The notes beneath the pieces were generated by a model, which saw only the letters and a program-made list of their open reading frames with translations, was not told the origin of the DNA and did no database searches. From an uncultured Clostridium sp. (GTDB lineage: Bacteria; Bacillota; Clostridia; TANB77; CAG-508), in contig CANPAC010000004.1 in assembly GCA_947571975.1 (NCBI GenBank), forward strand, positions 1-37,371: a stretch of 37,371 nucleotides of DNA, given 5' to 3'. Shown one piece after another: positions 8,764 to 15,898 of this stretch (position 1 is the stretch's first letter; the number at the start of each line of letters is the position of its first letter). The translations under genes were made by a program, and so were the position numbers.

Positions 8764-9504
8764 ATGACTAAAATTGGAAATTTATTATTAAGAAAACAAG
8801 ATAAATTATTATCTGATTTAAAGGAATGTGTTGACATAGATCACCCTACTGGAAAAGGGGATTCATCTGAAGAAAGTTGGAGAGAATTTTTAAGGAGTAT
8901 TTTACCAGAAAAATATAAAATTACTAAAGGTTATGTTATTGATAGCAATGGTAATGAAAGTGAACAAATAGATATTATAATATATGATGCATTGTATTCA
9001 CCATTAATAATGACAACAAAAGCAAATGAAATGTATATACCTTCTGAAGCAGTTTATGCAGTTGCTGAAGTAAAACAAACAATAAATAAATCTTATTTAG
9101 AATATACTCAAAAAAAAATTCAGTCTGTAAAAAACTTGTATCGCTCTTCAAGGGGAATGATATCTTCTGGCAAAAAGTTACCTCCTAGAACACCTACAAA
9201 AATTATAGGATTAATGTTAGCAACTAATATGAATATAGACACTTGTACTTTAAATAAACATTTGAAACAATATGATAACATTGATATTAGTTGTTCAATA
9301 AATAAGGGATCATTTTATGTTCTAAAAGATGACAATAATAAAATTATAGATATATAAAATACTTCTGGAAATGAATCTATACTAGGTTTGTTCTTTTATT
9401 TACAAAATGAACTTCATAAAATCGGCACTGTAGCAGCTATTGATATAAGAAAGTATGCGAATGCATTAGATTCATTCAATTTTAATACTGAGGAGGAATT
9501 TTAA
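8764..9504 (+). pseudogene. DUF6602-like PD-(D/E)XK protein with in-frame TAA
   Basis: The pattern of a restriction-endonuclease-like fold is visible. An N-terminal helix has EESWREFLRSILPE. QIDIIIYD gives the catalytic Asp and AVAEVKQT the E-x-K pair. I assign it to DUF6602 from memory of the family. Codon 198 is TAA (9355-9357), but the same frame continues as LGLFFYLQNELHKIGTVAAIDIRKY, the expected C-terminal helix, to a stop at 9504 just before the CD-NTase. A nonsense mutation is the simplest reading; readthrough is possible. The next gene's ribosome binding site lies in this gene's last codons, so the two are coupled. Possibly a nuclease effector for the CD-NTase, by inference from position. 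Confidence 0.72.
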
Positions 9505-9506
9505 AT

Positions 9507-10824
9507 ATGAGCAAAGAAAATGATTTTGAAACATTTTTAAATAATATTGAACCGTCAAAAACAACAAAAGAATATATTTCTAGTGTACAAAATACATTAA
9601 GAAACTATTTAGCGAATCACCAAAAATATAAAGATATTGTAAAAGAAACATTTTTAACTGGTTCTTATGCTAAGCACACATGTGTTAGACCTAGTTTATA
9701 TGATGGAAAACCAGATGTAGATATTGCAGTCATTACTAAATACAAAAATACGGATAATTCTAAAGATGTTCTAAATGAATTATTTTATGTTTTAAAAGAA
9801 AAGTATGATAAAGTTACCAAACAAAGTAGGTCTATAGGAATTGAATTATCAGGAATAGAAATTGATGTAGTTCCAATGATTTATAAAGAAAATTCCGACT
9901 TATTACAAATAGGAAATAAAATAGATGGAACTTGGATTGATACAAATCCAAAAGGACACTTAAATTGGTGCACACAAGTCAATAAAGATAATAATAATAA
10001 ATTTGTTAGAATCGTAAAAATGATGAAATGGTGGAGACAAAATAATTGTCCTACTACTCTTAAATACCCTAAAGGTATTACTTTAGAAAAAATTATAGCT
10101 GACAATTTAGTAAATTGCAACGACAAATATGAACAAATAGTGTATAATACTTTAATAAAGATAAAAAATGCATTCAAACCATATATTGACATTAATATAA
10201 AACCTTCTGTTTATGATCCAGGAATATCTACTAATAATTTATCAGATGGATATAAATTTGAAGAATATAAGTCCTTTTATAACAAAATATGTAGACATAT
10301 TAATCTTTTAGAAAGTACTAATTTTTCAAATGATAGTTGGAGAGAAATTTTAGGAACAGAATTTCCTAAAGATACATCTTCAGCAAGAAATCTTATTGAG
10401 TCAATTTATAACAATGCATTAAGTATATTTAATGTCTCCCATAAAAAAGAACCTTGTTGGGATTACACTTACCCATTAAATACTTTAGATGTAAAAGTAA
10501 AATGTTTAGATGAATATAATAATGTCATTGACTATAATCCTGATGGAAATAATTATTTACAAAAAAATATAAGTGTTAATTTTGAAGTAATTGGTGCAAA
10601 TGTTTTTTCTAATTCTTCAAAAGTTTACTGGCAAGTAGTTAATACTCGGAGAAGAAGCACGAAATGCAAATTGTCTTAGAGGAGGTTTTGAAACTTCTAA
10701 CCTTTCGCATTTTGGCAGACATGAATCAACTTCTTACACAGGAACGCATTGGGTTCAAGCTTTCCTTGTTAAAGATAATAAATGTATCGGAAAAAGCAAA
10801 GAGATTTTAGTAAAAATACTTTAA
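9507..10824 (+). CDS. CD-NTase with AGS-C domain (CBASS-like), CGGA shift
   Basis: Cyclic-oligonucleotide synthase of the SMODS/OAS-like class, 438 aa after one +1 correction. Nucleotidyltransferase core: LTGSYAKHT (GS at 52-53), DVDIAV (catalytic Asp 70 and 72), GIEIDVVPM (Asp 120). The C-terminus matches the Adenylyl/Guanylyl and SMODS sensor domain (HFGRHESTSY, THWVQAFLV). The raw frame stops 13 codons after ACT-CGG at 10647. Skipping that C gives NTGEEARNANCLRGG, required for the sensor domain. In CBASS such enzymes make a nucleotide signal on infection. No classical effector is present; the DUF6602 protein upstream is the candidate. A strong terminator follows. Confidence 0.88.
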
Positions 10825-10834
10825 TACATATATT

Positions 10835-10870
10835 CAGATAGAATTTTTAATTTTCTATCTGTTATTTTTT
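10835..10870 (+). terminator. Terminator after the CD-NTase
   Basis: Nine-base perfect stem CAGATAGAA / TTCTATCTG, 9-base loop, followed by TTATTTTTT. Confidence 0.85.
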
Positions 10871-10888
10871 ACGAAAGAAGGTGAAATT

Positions 10889-11017
10889 ATGCAAGAAAAC
10901 AATTTAAAAGGTCTATGGATACCTTATGAAATCCTAACAAATGAACATTTAAGCGATAAAGAAAAATATATCTATTCCCTAATTTTATTTTTTAGTAAAA
11001 ACGAAAGATTTTTTTAG
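10889..11017 (+). pseudogene. Truncated replication-initiator-like N-terminus
   Basis: Forty-two codons after a good binding site (GAAAGAAGGTGAAATT). The LKGLWIPYEILTNEHLSDKEK opening resembles the start of winged-helix replication or helix-turn-helix proteins of phages and plasmids. The frame ends after SKNERFF with no further similarity, so the rest appears deleted. 11018-11216 shows no gene. Confidence 0.45.
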
Positions 11018-11216
11018 ATATTTTTTTGCTATGGTCACTCATAACTAGAATATTGATATTTCAATACTTACAACCTTATTGATTTCAAGTTTATTTGTCT
11101 AGAGTAGAGGTGTCATATACGTAGTCATATGGTACCTCTATAAAGGTACAGTTTATTGAACAGTTAAATGGATGATTCATAGATTTAGTTTTAGAAAGAT
11201 TGGAGGTGTGATTAAG

Positions 11217-11922
11217 ATGGAAAAAGGATTAGTTTTACAAGAAAGAGATGTCGAGTTATTAGAGTTTTTAGCAGAATACAAAACAATAACATTAGATAAT
11301 GATAGAAACGTACCAACACAAGATTCCAGAAGATATTTAGGTCTTTTAACTTTCGACCAAAATTTCTACACTGTTTATTCTGTATATGGAGAAAAAGATA
11401 ATAAATATATTACTTCTCTTTACTATGATTTAAAGAAAGAACGAGAATTTTATAATTCTATTATTTTTACTAATGATATCGAAAAAATATTGTACTATAA
11501 AAAACGGATTTGGTTTTAGCGATAAACACTTATACCTAATCCAATATAATGATTTTAATAAAAAAATAATTAGAAATTATGATAAAATTAGAAGTTGTAT
11601 GATTAATGACTTATCTAAAAAACACGACATTGAGTACACTAATTTTAGGCACATGGATTTTTTGGTAGATAATGAACTTTACTTAAAAATCATGCTATTT
11701 TTAGACATTAATCAAATTGGCTATTTATCTAATTTTCTTAATGTTAATTCTAGTTATCGAGATAAGATGTATTTTATTTGTTTTCAAGAAAATGAAAAAT
11801 ATTTGACAGATTTAATTAAAGATTGCCATACTATTATTATTGATAAATCTACTATTGAGAAATATTTAGAAAATGATTATATTGAGTTTAATGGTGTAAA
11901 ATTTGATTGTCCTACAGAATAA
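11217..11922 (+). CDS. Replication-relaxation-like protein, CGGA shift
   Basis: 234 aa after one +1 correction. The upstream frame stops five codons after AAA-CGG-A at 11505. Dropping that C gives ILYYKKGFGFSDKHLYLIQYND and a continuous protein to 11922. The N-terminal helices (LQERDVELLEFLAEYKTITLDN) resemble the winged helix of replication-relaxation proteins from plasmids and integrative elements; the match is weak and the C-terminal half is unrecognised. I chose the ATG at 11217 because TTGGAGGTGTGATTAAG precedes it. It ends before a strong terminator. Confidence 0.6.
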
Positions 11923-11958
11923 TTCTCTACAAACTAAAAATATATACTCTTAATAAAT

Positions 11959-11985
11959 ATCCACCAGTATAACTGGTGGATTTTC
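11959..11985 (+). terminator. Terminator of the 11217-11922 gene
   Basis: Ten-base perfect stem ATCCACCAGT / ACTGGTGGAT with a 3-base loop, followed by TTTTC. Confidence 0.85.
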
Positions 11986-12076
11986 ATATGCGCCTATAAG
12001 GCTCTATTACTAGCCACCACTTAAGTGGTTCAGTTTGACAGCTTTTAGCCACTTTCGCTTGCGGTTTTGTTACTTA

Positions 12077-12325
12077 CTACCCTTTAAAAGGGTCTTTATA
12101 TTCTTTTATTGTTACTTGATCTGACATCATATCTTCTTTTAATTGATTTTCTATATAATTGTATACAGCTGACTTGTTATTTCCTACTGTACTTACATAA
12201 TATCCTCTACACCAAAATACTCTATTTCCATATTTATATTTTAAATTTGCATGTCTCTCAAAAATTATTAATGTACTTTTTCCTTTTAAATATCCCATAA
12301 ATGATGATACACTTAATAAAGGCAA
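12077..12325 (-). pseudogene. IS200-family transposase TnpA, 3' fragment
   Basis: The C-terminal half of a Y1 transposase: SSFMGYLKGKSTLIIFERH, NRVFWCRGYYVSTVG, then YNYIENQ with the nucleophilic tyrosine region, ending in KEYKDPF. The N-terminal ~70 residues, including the HUH metal-binding histidines, are missing, so it is a remnant. Downstream (11990-12070) are short inverted repeats such as ACCACTTAAGTGGT, compatible with the IS right end. The truncation point lies at the hairpin at 12318-12340. Confidence 0.82.
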
Positions 12326-12340
12326 TATAGTATTGCCTTT
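12318..12340. repeat. Hairpin at the IS200 truncation point
   Basis: Perfect 10-bp stem AAAGGCAATA / TATTGCCTTT with a TAG loop. It has no T-run on either side. It could be a terminator, a trace of the IS end or a regulatory hairpin ahead of the XRE gene. Confidence 0.5.
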
Positions 12341-12393
12341 AAGTGCCCAATTTTGTTGTAAAATAATATAAAATTTATTAGGAGTTTTGTATT

Positions 12394-12654
12394 ATGAGTG
12401 GTAGTAGAAAATTAAATAACAAATCCAATGTAATCGCTGAAAATTTTAAGAAGTTTCGACAAGAAAGCGGTTATTCACAACGTACTTTATGTGAAAAATT
12501 AGAACTAATGGGATTACAATTATATAAAGCTGATATCTATTCCATTGAACACAATAAACGTTCTGTAAAAGATTTTGAACTATTAGCTTTTTCTATTGTC
12601 TTTCATAAACCTGTTGCAGACTTCTTTAAAAATGTAACAGATTTTGAAGAATAA
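12394..12654 (+). CDS. XRE-family regulator, 86 aa
   Basis: A single helix-turn-helix domain fills the protein: IAENFKKFRQESGYSQRTLCEKLELMG, then ADIYSIEHNKRSVKDFELLAFSI. ATTAGGAG lies before the ATG. It is clearly paralogous to the regulator at 17295-17543 (shared KLEL and SVKDFEL). The pair brackets the DGR module. It probably acts as repressor or activator within the element. Confidence 0.85.
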   Translation: MSGSRKLNNKSNVIAENFKKFRQESGYSQRTLCEKLELMGLQLYKADIYSIEHNKRSVKDFELLAFSIVFHKPVADFFKNVTDFEE

Positions 12655-12667
12655 ATTATATTATTTT

Positions 12668-12726
12668 TGTACTTAATTAAAGTTTATAAATGATTGATAT
12701 GCCTATAATGTCTTTAATTAAGTACA
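12668..12726. repeat. 15-bp perfect inverted repeat
   Basis: TGTACTTAATTAAAG at 12668-12682 and CTTTAATTAAGTACA at 12712-12726, separated by 29 bases. It lies at the convergent ends of the XRE gene (+) and the interrupted gene at 12718-13155 (-), so a bidirectional terminator is the simplest role. Confidence 0.6.
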
Positions 12727-13155
12727 TTTAATTTTAATTCCATCTATTAAACCTATTTTATAAGCAAAATGTATATCAAAATCACATAATTCATAAATTA
12801 ATCCTTTTATCTCATCTAATTCATTTTTTTGATTTTTGTTCAACTTTTTTCTCAGATTATCATACTGTGTTTTCAATTTTTTTTATGTTGTTTTATATTC
12901 TCTACTAGTAGAATATATTTCCTTACAACTTTCTATTTTTTTATCTATAGTTTCATGATATAGACTTAAAGATAAGAAATCCTTAGAAGCTCTCATTTGA
13001 TTGATATATTCGAGATAAATTTTCTTTCTATTTTTTATATCTTCTTTTACCTCTCCTATTTTTTCGTATTTATCTAATACATCCATTACATCAATAAACT
13101 GAGCCATCATAAATATTTCTATTTCTTTTTCTGGCTGACTTATCGCACCTTTCAT
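12718..13155 (-). pseudogene. Helical protein with in-frame TAA (DUF6809-like end)
   Basis: The ATG at 13155 follows an excellent site (AGGAGGTGAGAAAA). After 90 codons the frame meets TAA (12883-12885) but continues in the same frame as LRKKLNKNQKNELDEI ... FAYKIGLIDGIKIK to TAA at 12718. The second part resembles the C-terminal helices of small clostridial DUF6809 proteins; this is a weak assignment. The whole is 145 codons, highly helical. Either a nonsense mutation or two separate genes. It lies immediately upstream of, and divergent from, the DGR reverse-transcriptase operon. Confidence 0.5.
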
Positions 13156-13201
13156 TTTTTCTCACCTCCTCTTTTAAAATTTTATCACTTTTTTATTATT
13201 T

Positions 13202-13234
13202 CGACAAGACTTTCTTGTCGTTTTGTGTTATAAT
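13202..13234 (+). promoter_or_regulatory. Promoter with palindromic operator for the RT operon
   Basis: Perfect 8-bp dyad CGACAAGA / TCTTGTCG (13202-13220, 3-base centre) occupies the -35 region of a perfect TATAAT at 13229-13234. No consensus -35 is present, so the site may bind an activator or one of the XRE regulators. It drives the MutS-like and reverse transcriptase genes. Confidence 0.6.
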
Positions 13235-13291
13235 CTTTATATAAAATTTCAAAATCCTTATCTAGATTGGATTTTTTGGGAGGTAATTGAT

Positions 13292-13705
13292 TTGAGCAAA
13301 TTATATAACACTTATCTTGCCTTAAAAAAGCAAGATTCACAAACTATCTATTTATTTAAAAGTGGCATTTTCTTTCTTGCCCTTGATAAAGATGCTTATA
13401 CTTTATCAAATATTTTTCATTTTAAATTAGGTAACCTGACTGATACAGTCGTAAAGTGTGGCTTTCCTTGTTCTAGTTTTACTAAATATTCTAATTTATT
13501 TAAAGTACATCATTTGCCTATTAAAATCATTGAACTAGAAAACAATACCACCTATTGTTTTAATGAATATAAACAAAATCAATCGATTATAGAATTATTA
13601 GAATCTATTAGTTCGGTAGATATTAATCATTTGTCTATAACAGAGGCTTATCAATGGATAGAAGATGTAAAAAATAAAGTTAGCGATATTCGTAATTTAA
13701 CTTAA
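13292..13705 (+). CDS. MutS-domain-I-like DGR accessory protein (MSL), copy 1
   Basis: 137 aa. TIYLFKSGIFFLALDKDAYTLS and KCGFPCSS resemble the mismatch-binding domain I of MutS (FRxGxFYExFxxDA), as in the MSL accessory proteins reported beside some DGRs. The key aromatic/Glu pair of MutS is not kept (FFLAL), so it is unlikely to act in mismatch repair. The start is TTG at 13292, set by TGGGAGG nine bases before. It lies 22 bases upstream of the reverse transcriptase in the same operon. A diverged second copy lies at 15352-15804 on the other strand. Confidence 0.75.
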   Translation: MSKLYNTYLALKKQDSQTIYLFKSGIFFLALDKDAYTLSNIFHFKLGNLTDTVVKCGFPCSSFTKYSNLFKVHHLPIKIIELENNTTYCFNEYKQNQSIIELLESISSVDINHLSITEAYQWIEDVKNKVSDIRNLT

Positions 13706-13727
13706 AATTTTAGATATTGGAGGTAGT

Positions 13728-14681
13728 ATGAAACGAAAAGGAAATTTATATCAAGAAATATACAAATTTGAAAATATAGTCGGCGCTTTTAACGAAGTAT
13801 GTAAGAATACAAAAAATAAGAAAAAAGTGGCTAGATTTAAAGAATACAAATGCATTTATATTGCAAGAATTTATAATATTCTAAAAAATAAAACCTATCA
13901 ACCTGGACCTTACAACGTATTTACTATTTATGAGCCAAAAGAAAGAAGAATTGTGAGCCAAAGTATGCAAGATAAAGTAATTAATCATTTAGTGGCTAGG
14001 CACATTCTCTACCCTGCTATTTTACCTTGTCTTTTAGATGTTAATGTTGCTAGTAGAAAAGGACTAGGTACAAGCGAAGGAATTAGACTCGCCATGAATT
14101 TTCACAGAATTTGTAAGGTAAAATATAAAACCTATTATATTTTAAAATGTGATATTAGCAAATTTTTTGCAAATATCAATCATGATATTTTAAAGGAAAA
14201 ATTAGAAAGAAGAATCAAGGACAAAGATGCTCTAAAAATTGTTTTTGATATTATTGATAGTGAAGAAAATGGATTAAGTATTGGTGCTATGACAAGTCAA
14301 GTGCTAGCTATTTTTTATCTAAATGATATGGATCATTTTATTAAAGAAACATTGAAAATCAAGTATTACGTTAGATATCAAGATGATTTTCTTTTATTTC
14401 ATGAATCTAAAAACTATTTAAAAGAATGTTTAGTAAGTATTAGGGAATTTCTAAAAAAAGAAAATTTATCTTTGAATAGTAAAACTCGAATCTATAAATC
14501 TACTAATAATTACTCTTTTTTAGGTAGAAATTCAAAAAATAAATATCTACGTTATCGTAATGTAAAAAGAAAATTAAAAGCACGAATTTATCTTTATAAA
14601 ACTGAAAAAATATCATTAAATAGTTTGGTTTCTAGCCTTATTTGTTATAAAAAATTACTCAAAAAAAACAACTTTTTTTGA
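13728..14681 (+). CDS. DGR reverse transcriptase, 317 aa
   Basis: Error-prone reverse transcriptase of a diversity-generating retroelement. Visible motifs: QSMQDKVINHLVARHIL (motif 1), ILKCDISKFFANINHDIL with the first catalytic Asp (motif 3/A), LSIGAMTSQVLAIFYLNDMDHF (motif 4/B), YVRYQDDFLLF (motif 5, YxDD with Gln in the variable place), then LNSKTRIYKSTNNYSFLG. The order and the GxxTSQ form match DGR enzymes. It copies the template RNA with adenine misincorporation into the variable repeat. It is encoded opposite to the TR and target, which is unusual. Ends with TGA just before a terminator hairpin. Confidence 0.96.
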   Translation: MKRKGNLYQEIYKFENIVGAFNEVCKNTKNKKKVARFKEYKCIYIARIYNILKNKTYQPGPYNVFTIYEPKERRIVSQSMQDKVINHLVARHILYPAILPCLLDVNVASRKGLGTSEGIRLAMNFHRICKVKYKTYYILKCDISKFFANINHDILKEKLERRIKDKDALKIVFDIIDSEENGLSIGAMTSQVLAIFYLNDMDHFIKETLKIKYYVRYQDDFLLFHESKNYLKECLVSIREFLKKENLSLNSKTRIYKSTNNYSFLGRNSKNKYLRYRNVKRKLKARIYLYKTEKISLNSLVSSLICYKKLLKKNNFF

Positions 14682-14695
14682 CATAAAAAGCAAAA

Positions 14696-14716
14696 TAGCA
14701 CAAATATCTTGTGCTA
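14696..14716. terminator. Terminator between RT and TR
   Basis: Perfect 8-bp stem TAGCACAA / TTGTGCTA with a 5-base loop, 15 bases after the RT stop codon. AT-rich on both sides, so it could end both the RT message and the TR-containing transcript coming from the other strand. Confidence 0.6.
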
Positions 14717-14884
14717 TAAAATAGTTCTAAAATCAACTCCCTTTTGGTTTTCATACCTACTAACAAATTAATTTATCTATTTTTGTTTTATAGTTATAAA
14801 TTCATAACTAAAGGAAATGGTTTGTTTCTCTAACACTTCTCATATTCTACCAATAGTAAATATATCCACAGTTTTTTAGAGAAT

Positions 14885-15001
14885 CTATGGGGCGAACCGC
14901 ATTAGAGTTGTTGTCGACGTTGTTGTTGTTGAAATAGCCGTTGTCACCGTTCACGTTCAACTCGTTGTTGCTGTTGTTGTTGTTAGGCGAAGCAAGCCAC
15001 C
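14885..15001 (-). repeat. DGR template repeat (TR)
   Basis: 117 bp, aligned without gaps to 15952-16068. On the minus strand it is a series of AAC codons within CCT...GCGGTTCGCCCCATAG, the classic adenine-rich DGR template. About 39 adenines, of which 18 are replaced in the variable repeat; every other base is identical. It lies 13 bases past the avd stop codon on the same strand, so it is probably transcribed with avd. The ~190 bases downstream (14882-14690) would be the spacer used for cDNA priming in known DGRs. 14682-15014 holds no gene otherwise. Confidence 0.97.
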
Positions 15002-15014
15002 GTTCAACCATGCC

Positions 15015-15371
15015 CTAATTTTCATGTATATCTATTGAATTTAGCCAACCACAAGTATATTTAGTAATATCGTCCATTTTTATTCCAAACTTATAATATT
15101 GCTTTTGGTTAATTATTTGTTTATCATAAGATAAATTAAGTAAAAAATCTATAACTTTTATTTTTGTAAGTATTAAAATTATTAATTCTTTCTTTTTTTC
15201 TTTGTTTATACTGCTATTAGCTTGATAGCATAGTTCTAAGATATCATATAGGTTCATTCTAATTCTATTTTTTAATTCTATTTCTTTTTTAGGAAAATTT
15301 TCCATTTTTGAATCTACTAATAAGATAAATTCTCTTATAAAATTTATAACTTTAAACTTTTCTTCCTTCAT
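15015..15371 (-). CDS. avd: Avd-type accessory protein
   Basis: 118 aa, all helical and very basic (ELKNRIRMNLYDILELCYQANSS, KKKELIILILTKIKVIDFLLNLSY), fitting the four-helix bundle of accessory variability determinants, related to the S23 ribosomal-intervening-sequence proteins. In characterised DGRs Avd forms a pentamer that binds the reverse transcriptase and template RNA. The ATG overlaps the end of the MutS-like gene by 20 bases, so translation is coupled. TR follows 13 bases downstream. Confidence 0.88.
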   Translation of the reverse strand: MKEEKFKVINFIREFILLVDSKMENFPKKEIELKNRIRMNLYDILELCYQANSSINKEKKKELIILILTKIKVIDFLLNLSYDKQIINQKQYYKFGIKMDDITKYTCGWLNSIDIHEN

Positions 15372-15804
15372 TTAAGATTTCCTCTATTCTTACCAGCTTT
15401 TCTTTAAAATTAGGTAAATCCATTTGTTTCATTAATTTTTCACTAATTTCTCTTACTTGTCTTTGTTTTTTCACATATACATATGACTTTTCATATATTG
15501 TATAATATTGGTTTAAATTTCTATTTTCAAATTTATCATCTACATCATAATTGTTTCTGACATCTATTACTAAATAATCTATTTTATGTTCTTCTAATTT
15601 TGATAACACTCTTGGTATTGCCTTTTTGCTAAACCCAATTTTAGAAATATTGTCTTTTCCTTTTGGTTTTATTTGATAATTAAATAAATATGAAAGTATG
15701 TATGAGTCTTTTCCATATGACTCACAAAATGCACCAACTTTAAAAATTAATAATGTTTTTGGGTGTATTTCTTTTATATTTCTTACCATATTTATTAAAC
15801 TCAT
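15352..15804 (-). CDS. MutS-domain-I-like DGR accessory protein (MSL), copy 2
   Basis: 150 aa. KTLLIFKVGAFCESYGKDSYILSYLF matches the MutS mismatch-recognition domain I closely (F-x-x-G-x-F-x-E-x-F/Y-G-x-D), followed by NISKIGFSKKAIPRVLSKLEEHKIDYLVID. No clamp or ATPase domains follow, so it is a stand-alone domain-I protein of the MSL kind found with some DGRs, perhaps tolerating or selecting mismatched heteroduplex; that role is inference. The start follows TTAGGAGAAGAAT. It lies between target and avd in the minus-strand operon. Confidence 0.82.
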   Translation of the reverse strand: MSLINMVRNIKEIHPKTLLIFKVGAFCESYGKDSYILSYLFNYQIKPKGKDNISKIGFSKKAIPRVLSKLEEHKIDYLVIDVRNNYDVDDKFENRNLNQYYTIYEKSYVYVKKQRQVREISEKLMKQMDLPNFKEKLVRIEEILNEGRKV

Positions 15805-15831
15805 ATTCTTCTCCTAATCTACATTTGTGCG

Positions 15832-15862
15832 AGCACTGGCAGACCAAAAGCCTGCCCGTGCT
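15832..15862 (-). repeat. Hairpin downstream of the variable repeat
   Basis: GC-rich stem (AGCAC/GTGCT and GGCAG/CTGCC, one mismatch between) with a 9-base loop, 37 bases past the target gene's stop codon and 90 bases beyond the VR. Known DGRs use a hairpin or cruciform just after the VR to stimulate homing. This one is further away and has no T-run, so an mRNA-processing or attenuation role is also possible. Confidence 0.55.
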
Positions 15863-15898
15863 GTTCTTCTTTATCAAACTAGATTCGTTTGTTCTATA

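Noticed and set aside
14682..14740. C-terminal extension of the reverse transcriptase by a +1 shift at TGA
   Set aside because: The extension would run through the terminator hairpin and shows no RT-like sequence; the normal stop is more plausible.
14905..14985. GTT-rich stretch as a simple microsatellite
   Set aside because: It aligns without gaps to the VR with differences only at template adenines, so it is a DGR template repeat.
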